Shown piece after piece: positions 54,454 to 64,000 of a stretch of DNA of 64,000 nucleotides (position 1 is its first letter; each line of letters starts with the position of its first letter). Where the stretch lies: assembly GCA_047967505.1 (NCBI GenBank), contig CM106540.1. One strand, given 5' to 3'. Made by a program: the position numbers and the translations under genes. The notes beneath the pieces were generated by a model, which worked only from the letters and a program-made list of their open reading frames with translations, made no database searches and was not told where the DNA came from. This DNA is from Dipteris shenzhenensis. Taxonomy: Eukaryota > Polypodiophyta > Polypodiopsida > Gleicheniales.

Positions 54454-56330
54454 CTACATATTTGGGGTTTTGGGAAATGTTCTCTTGTTGTCGAAATTGA
54501 CTTGCAAATTGTCATCTGAAAGCATGGGTTGGTGTATGAATATGTTCGTATTGGCATCCATCCCAAACACACGGAGGTACACAAAATACAAATGCTTGCA
54601 TGCAAGGAATGCCTTCCCCTCTATCACTCGATCCATGAAATCATGACAACTACATGCTGGGTTCTTGGCAACGTCAACATTATAACTTTCCCCCATCACT
54701 CTAGAGTTTTCAGTCTCTATCTTGAAAACTTCATGTTTCAAGGCTTTCAATACTGTGTGGCCCTTTACTGTTGCTTCTAGAGCAAGGGCGATGATTGATC
54801 TTTATAGCTACAGCTTTCGAGACTCTCGATCGATATCTTGGTGCAGATGCATTTGAATGACACTCTATCGATGCCTTGTGTAGAAACAATCATCCCGTCT
54901 CTAGGGAGTTTATCTCATTCTCACTGAGATTTGTTCCACGAGCTATTGGCCATACTTGCATAACTCTGGCCAGGGAATTTTTGATCGAGGAGCATATATT
55001 CCAAGTATGGTCCACATGGTCATTGCAGAACCACATGTATTGCCTTCGCGAGCTCGATTGATTGCTTGATTGCCCTTGCGAGGTGGACCACTCAATCATC
55101 CCCCAAAAGGATGGAGCTGGCACTCCTACTGCTATGTTCTTGATATTTTTCTTGCACTTTCCTTGTCGTGCCCCTAGCCATCCTTAACATTGCACTCTGC
55201 TGCATGGTGGAATCCTTCTAATTGCCCATATGATATTGTGAACTTCAGCCTCCATCACCTTCTTCAAAGGATGTATCAACCGTTGTGGGCTCCATTTCCA
55301 CTTGTTCCGCTGCACTTTCAAAGTTGAGTTGTCTTGCTCCTTTCTTGCAAGGCTGGTTTGTTGCCACAAATTTTGGCGTGTGAGTGGCATTTTCCTCCTC
55401 TATTGTTACCTTATTGATGCTTTTATGCTTTCGAGCCACTGTTATGTTGGCGCCCCTAGATTCAAGATCTTGATGCATAGGAGTGCCGCTTATGACACCC
55501 TCCACCATCATCGACGTTGCTACAAGGGTTGGGCTTTTGCCTTGGTGAGCTCGCCTCACAAGGTTCTCTGCACTAGGGTCGGCACCATGGTACTTCCCTC
55601 CAATGAATGCGCCGCTTGGTGTTTTGCAACAACAATGCATTGGCCAAGTCACTCATCGTACAGATTCAATGTCCCCTTGATTCGTTGGGCAGCCAGCCCA
55701 CTTGCATGTCCAGGCTCAGCAAGGTTTGTCATGGGCACGTGCGATATGTCCGCGTCTTATCAAGAGTGAAGTACAGTTGACTGGTTCGTTTGCAAAATTT
55801 GGTGGGAAAATAAAATTTTGTATTTGTGAATGGATGCTCACACTAACAAAGTGCTTCCGCCAACGCAGATATCAAACATGCCATTAGCTCAACCAACAAT
55901 CCATCACAAGGATGTTTGAATCAGAAACCTTCCCTATGGCCGACCAAGCCCGAATGTACCTTTGCTGTGTGGTTGCATCCTCCTCTGTCGATGCACACCT
56001 CCACAATCGGCACAAGCGTTTGTGCTCGTCTTGGAAGCTCCTATGCACGTACTGGGAGGTGTGGATCTGTAGGCTTTGCTCCCAATGGAAAAGGCAAGAC
56101 CTTTCCCGACAATGCATCACGTTCTCTGGTCCATTATTGAAGACTATTCATATTGCCCTCCAGCTCGCGCTAGCCTCATCTGCCATGAAGCCTTCAAAGT
56201 TTGCAGTGGGGTGCCCACACTTCTCCATGACATCATTTAGCTTCGACCAGAAAATGATCTGAGCCTCAGTGTCCTCTTTCATCTCGCACACGACAACAAT
56301 CATCAACTCTTAGACGCTGCATCATACAAC
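54454..56330 (-). pseudogene. MULE-type transposase remnant with SWIM zinc finger
   Basis: Right to left, the transposase part reads VVVCEMKEDTEAQIIFWSKL, NFEGFMADEASASWRAI, CRERSCLFHWEQSLQIHTSQ and FQDEHKRLCRLW (about 56310-55990). This resembles the MULE transposase domain, with ADE-type acidic and CLFHW-type residues. After a diverged spacer with HTWNICSSIKNSLARVMQVW (about 55040-54970), the SWIM motif AKNPACSCHDFM-x-ACKHLYFVYLRVFGM (about 54670-54570) gives the CxC...CxH zinc ligands common in plant MULE transposases and related domesticated genes. Stops and shifts occur throughout. No terminal inverted repeats were identified. A domesticated MULE-derived gene broken by mutation is the alternative. 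Confidence 0.65.
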
Positions 56331-57029
56331 TAAAGTTAGGCATAAGCATCATCCTTTCGGTGTGGAGGGAATGTAGGAATACTAGCATCTCACTAGCATT
56401 TGCCTTACCTAGGATCATATACATGAGCAACCATCATTGTCCACACGCATATGCACTATACGTGGTCAAAACATATCCAGTTATTTCATAGATCTCCACC
56501 ACCATTGCGGCGCATGTGGTTCACCAGATCTACCCCTGAAGCAGGCCTTGTTGTCGACATCTTGAAGATAAAGCATCTGCTTTCATCATCGACCGCTTGG
56601 GAAGAGGCTCCCATGGAAAAATCTGTAAGCACATCTTTGCTTCATCTTCAAGAGCCTGGACTCCATGCCTTCATCACTTTTAGCGCAAGCACCACATACC
56701 ATATGCTTGAACCTGAGCCAGGTTGTCCGTTCAACTACGCGTTATGTTGCTTCTAAGAATGCAAAGAAAATACATTTGCATGTAGTTGCCATTGGGTTGG
56801 CCCTGTATGGTTTACCTGTGCCTTTGGACAAGAGGCTATTTTACCAATTTCTGTAAATAGAGACTTGATGATTTTACCAATTTCTGTAAATAGAGACTTG
56901 ATGATATAGCCCAGCCTGATGATGAGGACATGCGCCTTTGACGGGGGGTGCAACTTCTGCAAGAGGAAGACTATGTGGTCATAGGGTTACTACTTCAACA
57001 CAAGGGGGAGCTAGATGAAGAAGGACAAT

Positions 57030-57800
57030 TTGGCTCGATCCCTTGGACGTGCAGACTCTTATCGGTGCATCATTGATGGGAGGTTTGTCCTCGGACCTCC
57101 ATGGAGCCTTGGCGACATCTGCTGGGGCTACCGCTGATGCTTCTAAGCACGATTCCAAAGGAAAGAGGAAACTTGTGATGGAAGAGAGTTCAATCAAAGA
57201 GGAGGAGGAGGAGGAAACAAGAATAGTTCCTCCAGCGAGCATAGCGAAAGTGTGAGCACACCCTCTTCTTGGGGACGATGCAGCAAAGGCAAAGGTCGAC
57301 GTTCATCAAAGCGACTGGCCAGAGAGGAGTCCAAGGATGATGATGAGGAGGGTGTTGTTGGGGAGACGACTCCTGTGACATGACAATCGTGCGGGAGTGC
57401 ATCGAGGACCACCAACTACAATCATTTACTGTGAGTAGTTCAATCTTTTGAAGGTTTATAATATCAAAGAACAGAGTGAGAACTAATGTTTGGGCTAAAT
57501 AAAAAATTTCCTTTGTAGGTGGAAAAAAATGTCCCTCTTCCCCCGACCCCCTTGTGTTGATTGCTCCCAATGCCCACTATTTGTCACCGCCAAATCACAT
57601 CCCGCACCCAAGAGATGCAAGAAACATTCTTCTCAAGTGGGTACTTTCTGGGTTTGGGTGTCTTCATCATGTCCACCGCCACACCAAAGATGCAAAAGAG
57701 AGACATGGATGAGGATGTGAAAAGGGAGTGGAATGCGCACTAGCTCCAGAAGCACAAAAAATTTGAGAGAGAAATTAGGAACATAGAGTGGGCAGTCTGA
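57030..57800 (+). pseudogene. Unidentified coding-like fragments
   Basis: Three short protein-like pieces lie in succession. The first ends KGKRKLVMEESSIKEEEEEE (57156-57218, acidic and basic charge blocks). The second is rich in SSKRLARESKDDDEEGVV (about 57300-57360). The third reads FFSSGYFLGLGVFIMSTATP then KMQKRDMDEDVKREWNAH and KHKKFEREIRNIEW (57627-57798), with one stop. I know no family for them. They may be exons or relics of a repeat-borne gene; confidence is low. Confidence 0.3.
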
Positions 57801-58571
57801 ATTCCTTATTTTATATTTGGGATGGGAACCATCACCACACAGGGTGGATGACTGAGATAAGGACATGTAAGTATTGTAGTCCATTGATTTGGGTGATTCA
57901 ACATTAGTGGCCACGTTTCATTTGTTTTCAACTCATGAATTCTTTTTTTTCTTTTGAGTGCCAACCTTTCCTAATGACGAGCGCAGGCATATACGTGTCC
58001 AATGCCATTTTGTGGAGGTGCCCTCGGAAGATGGAGAGTTGTTGTCTGCGTTATCAAGGACAAACAGGTGAGTTCGATGATTCCTGATAAATGCACTGTG
58101 TCTTTAGCTGCCTTGCCCTCGCTGAAAGATCGCTTAATAGGTTGCTTTCGACTCCATGCTAGCATAGAAGGGGGTTGTCACCACCACTTTTCTAGACCTC
58201 ATTTGCAAGGCTAGAGTATTGGGTGTTGTATCAGATGTGGCAATCCACCCAAGATTGTCAACTGAGCAAAAATAGTGGCTGGATGCCCATAGGAAGAAGG
58301 CAACTACTACGAAAGTGCATTGGTACAAAAACCCTCTTTCAGTCATCGCACAAGTGATGTGGAAGGTAAGGATCAATAATGGGACAGTTTTTCCTTTCCT
58401 TCTCTAGTTTTCGTAATATGTTTGATGACAAGGCAACGAATGAAGTCACAACAAGTTGTCGAATGCTGACTTTCAGAAGAAATGGAGCGAAGCATACTAT
58501 AGTGTGAATGACAAGCTCTTGAAGCGTATGCATCGACTCCTAAAGTTGGCTGACCTTGCACTAGGGGCAAG

Positions 58572-59077
58572 TGTGAGAAAATAATACGTCGGTGCTCAAC
58601 AGATAACAGGATCTCATATGCAAGAGAGAAAAGTAGATAGTATGGAGAATCAAAAATTTGATTACTGTAAAACTGATACAATAGATGGCGCTGCCTCCCA
58701 ACCATGCGCTAAAATAGAGCAACTAACCTATGGACTCCGTTCGGCCTAGAGCCATCCGGGATCATCTAGGGCTCCAAACGGGCCCCGCAACCCGAGAGTG
58801 GGCTACCTCGAGAAATGCTCCATCTACCCTCAGTGCGGTCAGTCATGGGATGCCGTCTCGCACTTGCATGTAGCCTAGTTGGCAGTGTGCCAACTCTATT
58901 TGAATCTGTCCAGCCATCAGGCCACACATGGCCCCCATCTGGTGTCCAAACCAGGACCTACCGGATAACCGAGCTACTCAAATGCCTTCTCCTCATATGG
59001 GAGCTTACAAGTAGAGTTAGCTGGTTCCTGCATAGTTACATGAGAGTGGAGCATTGATATCTAACACTCCCCCTCAA
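58572..59077 (-). repeat. Copia PPT and 3' LTR
   Basis: The minus strand reads GGTGGACATTGAGGGGGAG, then TGTTAGATATCAATGC at 59066. The same GGACATTGAG lead-in precedes the PPT of the copia element at 46613, on the other strand. The LTR probably ends TTTTCTCACA at 58572 (495 bp); no primer site follows, as expected for a 3' LTR. Confidence 0.65.
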
Positions 59078-59413
59078 TGTCCACCTGCAAGTGAACTTAC
59101 TTTTTCGGCCCAATGCCAAGTCAATGAAGATGCATGAATCCAAGAGCTCCCATGGAGCTTTGTGTTTGATTGAGTGGTTGTAGTCAAAGCCATCAACACA
59201 CCTACAATGTAGGCACCAAGGCCTTCAAAACAAAAGGCAAGAGAATAACCATCATCGAGGCCAAAGAGGCCTGAACATTCAAGCTACCCATGAAAGATGA
59301 GTATTTGTAATATGACGATTTGTAGGAGCCGAACACATGAGATGACAATTCCTAGGAATTAAAATCATTACCAAACGTGAAGATCTTTGTTTAGAGGAAG
59401 CTTGGCTACAAGG

Positions 59414-60543
59414 GATGTGCACAGTTTTCGAGCAAAAACCTACGAGCAAAAAAGTCCGAGCGATAAATTTTGACACCAACCATGCTTGTATATTTCTCAA
59501 AGGAATATATAATTCTTTCTTAATTTCTCATTTATGGAACCATATGCTTACTTATTTTTCATTATAACCCTCATTTTAGAGAACATCATCTATATATGAA
59601 CAAATAGTGAACACTTTAGAAACTCCTACAAATACCTCCCTACCATACTCTCTTTTGAGGATTTTGGTAATTCAATCAATTTAAAGAGTTTCCCTAATCT
59701 TTAGCAATCCCATATTTGAAGCTCTCATGTAATAATGTATACCATATTCCTTGGATGAGTACGAAAAAGATATTGGAAACCTCATACTTGAAGCCATTAT
59801 AATCAATCATAAATTAATCTCTAATGCATTATCAAATATGGGAAGGCAAGGTAAGGATTTTAAAAATATTCCCAATTCTCTAAACCTAAGTACTTTTAAG
59901 GAAATGTGGTCTCTATTGATTTCCTTTCTACCATAATATGAATTAGGGAGAAGTTGTAACTTCATATACATCTTGAAATTTTTAAATTTTCTCTTTTATA
60001 ACTATAAAAAGTATAGTTTCAAGACTACCATTGCATAGATCATAAAATTTTGAACATTTTTCCTTTTTACAGCTCCTCAATCTGAGCTAAGGAGCAAAAG
60101 TTATGACCCCTTCTACGTAGGCTCTCCAAGGGTATTTCGCCGGCAGAATAGGGTTGAGACAAGCTCTTCAAACCATATTCCTCTGGCAAAATACACTTAG
60201 AGGTCTATTAAAAAGGTACTATTTATTTTTCCTAGGTCATCCTCAGGAACTGTAAAGAGGATATTTGCTCAAAATTTTATGATCCCAGCAATGGTGAAAG
60301 CAAAAGAAAGGATTTTTGAAAGTCATAAAATAAGTTACCACTTGGACATTATATATGTATATTATATAAAGGTATATTTATATCTATATCTATTTATCAA
60401 TGTTTCATATTTACTTACATATTCCTTGAAATAATTTGGAATTTTTTGTTCCCCAAAAATGACTTGAGCCTATATATTTTGACCCCTCCCACCTTTTGTC
60501 TGCTCGTTGCTCGGGGATTTTTGCTCGGAAAATGGAAACCCCC
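59414..60543. mobile_element. Non-autonomous TIR element, 1,130 bp, 9-10 bp target duplication
   Basis: GGCTACAAGG occurs immediately on both sides (59404-59413 and 60544-60553). The inner ends are imperfect inverted repeats: left GATGTGCACAGTTTTCGAGC then AAAAACC-ACGAGCAAAAA; right, read inward on the minus strand, GGGGGTTTCCATTTTCCGAG then CAAAAATCCCCGAGCAA. A 9-10 bp duplication with G-starting inverted ends suggests a Mutator-like (MULE) derivative. The interior is AT-rich with no coding capacity (longest frame 61 codons, no motif), so a transposase would have to be supplied in trans. It interrupts the copia 3' region and is thus younger than that copia insertion. Confidence 0.75.
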
Positions 60544-60763
60544 GGCTACAAGGCTAGGGATATGTCACGAGTAAAGACAATGACTCCAAGGTGAGTAACT
60601 TATTTTTCTCCCTATTAGAACAAGGGAGTACAAGTACTCGTGAGCACTACCTTCAAGTTGGTTTTGTAAAAGGAAAACAATTGTCAAGATGAATAAATGA
60701 TTATTTTGCAACACATGTGATGGAAGCCGTGTATAGGAAAGTTTGAATGATTTGCAAACTCCA

Positions 60764-60786
60764 TGTGTGTGTGTGTGTGTGTGAGG

Positions 60787-60833
<47 letters not shown>

Positions 60834-60939
60834 GGGGGGAGAGGGGGGAGAGAGGGGAGAGAGAGAGCGCGGGGAGAGAGGGGAGAGAGAGAGAGCGGGG
60901 GAGAGAGGGGAGAGAGAGAGAGCGGGGGAGAGAGTGGGG

Positions 60940-60982
<43 letters not shown>

Positions 60983-61060
60983 GGGGGGGGGAGAGGAGAG
61001 AGGAGAGAGGAGGGGAGGGGAGAGGAGAGGAGAGGAGAGGAGAGGGGAGAGAGAGAGAGG
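60764..61060. repeat. (GT)n, (GA)n and GGGGAGAG purine block
   Basis: A GT tract of about 20 bases is followed by some 275 bases almost purely of GA and G-rich GA units, with internal repeats of GAGAGCGGGGGAGAGAGGGG (three to four copies, 60865-60935) and GGAGA pentamers near 61010-61045. It separates the copia integrase from the 3' region. Confidence 0.93.
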
Positions 61061-61139
61061 TCGAATACTCTCACGAGGGCGCTCTTCCCCATTGGAGGGC
61101 CAATCAGCATTCAAATTTTGCATGCATTGCACACATTTG

Positions 61140-61660
61140 CATTCTCGAAAAGTGTGGATTATAGAGACGGTAACCCTTTGCCTCTTCATTGTAGCCCAAG
61201 AAAATACACTTCCAGCTCTTCGGTTCCCATTTGGTCCTGTTAGCATTAGGGACATGCACAAAACAGTCACATCCAAAAACTCTGAAATGTGCAACTGAAG
61301 GTTTCTTACCCGAAAAGGCCTGCAATGGAGTCATCCCATTCATAGCCTTCGTGTAGCTATGATTCAAAATGTAAACTGCCATGTTACATGCTTCAGCCTA
61401 GAAAGTCTTTGGCAAATCTTTCCCTTTCATCATACTCCTACCCATTTCAAAGATGGTGCGCATCTTGCACTCTGCTACTCCATTTTGTTGTGGTGTATGT
61501 GGCGGGGGTTTCTACCTCTTGATCCCATTACTTTTGCAGTAACTTTTGAATTCACTTGATGTGAACTCTCCACCTCTGTCTAATCTCAACTTCTTACCTT
61601 CCTCCCCGTTTCTTTCTTGACCATTACATGCCATTCTTTGAACTTACTAAAAGCCTCATC
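61140..61660 (-). pseudogene. Copia integrase core fragment
   Basis: From right to left: SRDEAFSKFKEWHVMVKKET, KLRLDRGGEFTSSEFKSYC (second catalytic Asp), PPPHTPQQNGVAECKMRTIF (catalytic Glu region), ACNMAVYILNHSYTKAMNGM, TPLQAFSGKKPSVAHFRVFG, CDCFVHVPNANRTKWEPKSW and FLGYNEEAKGYRLYNP. This is the second half of the copia integrase core through the C-terminal region. Two in-frame stops (after KR and TF) inactivate it. It starts abruptly at a (GA)n tract (61663-61685). Confidence 0.92.
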
Positions 61661-61662
61661 TC

Positions 61663-62990
61663 TAGAGAGAGAGAGAGAGAGAGAGGGGAGAGGAGAGAGA
61701 GAGAACTAAAATAGAAGGGGCCACGTGGCAACAAAGTGTGTGGGACACTTTTTTTAAGAAAAGTGTACCTAGAGCGCTGCCTAAAGGCAGTGCTAACAAA
61801 CACAGTTGAATACGCTGTAACATTGCATGCCTAGGTAGTTGATAAAAAAGCACTAAAATATCCAATAGGAGGGAAAGATAAAAAATAAGCTAGGCAAGCT
61901 ACTAACTTGACACATTCATGACTAGGTGAAGCTATGGTTGGGCAAGTAAAAAGCATATTAAGTGGGGGCATGTACCTGTGCCTATTTGCATAAAGAGGCA
62001 AGCAGCACAACTGAAGTGACCAATTTGTTGGACGAACTCTTTACAAATCCATCCCCAAGGATTTAAGGAGTGACCCCACAACCAACCACAATAGTAGCAG
62101 TAGCAACTAACCAAACAGCCAACACAAATCCCACCCCCCCACCCCCCCCACACACACACACATGCACGAACACATGTACACTCACACACATGCTCACACA
62201 TGCAAGGGCGCACATGCAAGCGTGTGCAAGCACACACGATTCCATAGTTAGAAAGACTAATTGCATGTTGCAAACTCGTGTAAGGTTGGCAACTATTTTT
62301 ACTTTTTTTCATCTAAATTGGGATCGGTTTTTGAACTAAATCATATTGTCTGTGAGTGTAAGCTTGATTGTCTCTTTGTGAATAGTTATGAGATGCTAGA
62401 AATTATAGTCCCTTGCATAAGGTTGATACTATTTTGGGAATTCTTTTTATACATTTTATAGATATGGAATTCCTTTTCATAGTTTTTGTAGATTTGGATC
62501 TTCTTGTACTGGAATTTCTTCTTTTGAATAATCTTCCAAATTATTGTCAAATTTTGATTCGTAATTGAAAGTTGGAAATTCTTACTATTTTGTAGCAGGT
62601 GACGCTATTGGTGGTGGTGGCGTTTTAATTTTACGTAGCCTTGAAGTGGTGAATATCATTTATCTAGGATTTCCAATAAGTGCTAATTACAATGCTCTTT
62701 ACAAGAGGATTATAGGATGTCATGGTGGCTAAAAGCATGTGTTCTTCATTGGTACTTTTGAAGTTTCAATTTTGATGAACTCATTGAAGTGGTACTGAAG
62801 TTGCTAATAACTTCTTGATGAAAACCTTGATAAGGAGATTCACAATTTTTAATTTTCAATTGTTGCATATATGTTGCTTGCCAATGTGAATGTTTGTTCT
62901 CTTGAACTTGCAGAAACTGAGTTAAATGTGAATTCTTTGTCAAAAGAAATCCCATTTTGGGCCATATCGTCTTTGCTAGAGTATGTATGG
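61663..62990. other. Non-coding stretch with simple repeats
   Basis: A (GA)n tract at 61663-61700 is followed by mixed sequence, a C-run plus (CA)n at 62131-62163 with further CACA/TGCA alternation to 62240, then AT-rich DNA. No gene motif was seen. The gypsy fragment begins at about 63005. Confidence 0.45.
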
Positions 62991-63004
62991 CCATCCTTAA
63001 TCAA

Positions 63005-63815
63005 AGTGACGCTAGTTTGAAATGGTCTGCTCTGACAAACCTAGCTGAATTGCAAAATTTTCTAGGATAATCAAGCTTTTATCGTAAGTATATGCAAAGA
63101 TTATTGTTCCCATGATGGATCAATTAAAGGGGAAGGGAAAGACCATCTCATGGGGTGAACCCCACGAGAAATTGAAAGTAGCAATTGCTAGTAGTCCATA
63201 TGTGGTTGAAGCGGATGCAAGCGATGTTGCTGTTGGTGTTGTCCTTTTGCGAGGAGTTTGGCTGATAGCATTTAAAAGCAAAAAGTTTGATAATTCTCAA
63301 CGGAAGTGTTTAGCTTATGAACAAGAGTTGTATCATATTGTACATGCTTTAAAGTGACATTATTTGAAAGCAAAAAGTTTGATAATGCTTAACGGAAGTG
63401 TTCAGCTTATGAACAGTTGTTGTATTATATTGTACATGCTTTAAAGTGACATTATTTGTACGGTGCCCATTTTGAGATAGTCTTTGATCAAGAGAGCATC
63501 AAATGGCTATCTTCTCAAAAGGAGTTGAGATATTGTATAGCCTACTGAGCAGAAATGCTCTAGGAGTTTGACTTTCAAGTTATATATATAAAAAGGTCAT
63601 TTTAATGTGGTGGTAGACTTGCTGAGTCATGCACCCATGTTAAATGAGTTGAGTTTTACTCAACTAAAGAGTAAATTGTTGGAATCACTAAGGGGTAAAT
63701 GTGAAGTTGATCTGCATTATTCCCAAGTGTGGCATGCAATAAAAAGGAGGGATCCCTCACCCTTAGCCTCTACTTCAAAAAAGTTCAATGAAGTTGGCCT
63801 TGAAAATAGATGAGC
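63005..63815 (+). pseudogene. Ty3/gypsy RT C-terminus and RNase H fragment
   Basis: WSALTNLAELQNFLG then SSFYRKYMQR gives the RT connection. After a frameshift MMDQLKGKGKTISWGEPHEK, YVVEADASDVAVGVVL, AFKSKKFDNSQRKCLAYEQE and LYHIVHALK follow, the RNase H start with its first acidic residues. Then come HYLYGAHFEIVFDQESIKWL, EFDFQVIYIK, FNVVVDLLSHAP and a linker to about 63815. An internal 92-bp tandem duplication and several stops break it. No LTR is present before the window ends. Confidence 0.88.
63275..63458 (+). repeat. 92-bp tandem duplication within RNase H
   Basis: AAAGCAAAAAGTTTGATAAT to GACATTATTTG occurs at 63275-63366 and immediately again at 63367-63458, with a handful of differences. 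Confidence 0.93.
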
Positions 63816-64000
63816 ATAGCCACAAAAAGCAAAATGTTTCAAACAATGTCTCAAGGAGAAACATTTCACTAATAAGTGATGAAAAGGTGCAATGGAACTC
63901 TACAAAGGTAGAGACTGTATACCTTTGAACTTGAACATATGGCACCAAATTCTTTATTAATATCATGATAATTCGAGTGCTAGTTACCCTGGAATACAAA

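Larger units (their letters stand above)
58572..61660 (-). mobile_element. Ty1/copia remnant (integrase, 3' region, LTR) with nested TIR element
   Basis: Right to left: integrase 61660-61140, a (GA)n-rich block, copia 3' non-coding sequence 60720-59067 interrupted by the TIR element, PPT 59077-59067, LTR 59066-58572. RT and RNase H are missing between integrase and 3' region. The pieces are co-oriented and in element order, so I treat them as one decayed copy; two separate fragments are possible. Confidence 0.6.

Noticed and set aside
58815-59057. tRNA-like A-box (TAGCCTAGTTGG) as a tRNA or SINE
   Set aside because: No B-box at proper spacing and no cloverleaf; the sequence falls inside a copia LTR.
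59751-59936. 61-codon frame inside the TIR element as a transposase remnant
   Set aside because: AT-rich, no acidic triad context or zinc finger; it looks like chance.
60565-61298. 180-197 codon frames on both strands
   Set aside because: They come from the GA/GGA purine block; only the part beyond 61104 on the minus strand matches copia integrase.

Overview
The window is nuclear DNA from a land plant with a large, repeat-rich genome. This rests on a spliced chloroplast-protein gene with 11-15 kb introns, decayed LTR retrotransposons of both superfamilies, a LINE, MULE-like remnants and very long (GA)n/(CA)n microsatellites. The intron sizes, the long dinucleotide tracts and the MULE/SWIM and retroelement protein style suggest a homosporous fern. 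That is an inference; a gymnosperm or lycophyte is not excluded. No bacterial, organellar, CRISPR or operon structure is present. The one host gene that can be assembled with confidence is on the minus strand between 49410 and 22053. It is CPP1 (chaperone-like protein of POR1, also called CDF1), split into three exons at 49410-48931, 33824-33461 and 22228-22053. Both junctions are GT-AG and keep the reading frame, and together they encode a 339-residue plastid J-like membrane protein. Intron 1 (15.1 kb) and intron 2 (11.2 kb) are packed with mobile DNA. Intron 2 holds a complete-length but dead Ty3/gypsy chromovirus (27355-32938, opposite strand), LINE reverse-transcriptase and ORF1 remnants and an LTR-like stretch. 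Intron 1 holds a minus-strand Ty1/copia LTR-leader-gag piece (37400-40813), a scrap of another copia RT, a minus-strand Ty3/gypsy LTR-gag-pro-RT piece (41680-44836), and a plus-strand copia RT-RNase H piece with its 3' LTR (44884-about 47600). Left of the gene, from 1 to 22 kb, lie an FCP1/NIF-type phosphatase-like exon that has lost its nucleophile (563-1123), a degenerate tandem array of about 24 monomers of roughly 180 bp (3790-8260), a minus-strand gypsy gag-protease remnant (10582-13112), long polypurine blocks, a 13-bp minisatellite (16493-16985), an unidentified coding-like fragment (17279-18150) and a tRNA-Lys-like SINE head (18648-18719). Right of the gene, from 49.4 to 64 kb, lie a second short array of the same 180-bp family (52595-53345), a microsatellite cluster, a MULE-type transposase/SWIM pseudogene (54454-56330), a minus-strand copia remnant (58572-61660) containing a 1.13-kb element with terminal inverted repeats and a 9-10 bp target duplication (59414-60543), and a gypsy RNase H fragment at the right edge. 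The least explained structure is the 180-bp repeat family. The left edge of array 1 and the right edge of array 2 carry the same non-monomer sequence in opposite orientation, as if each were one surviving end of a repeat-filled element with inverted termini. Other points worth checking are a duplicated promoter inside a copia LTR, GA tracts lying at retroelement break points, and sequence shared between the region around the last CPP1 exon and intron 1. Coding calls come from reading translations against remembered family motifs; no database search was run.
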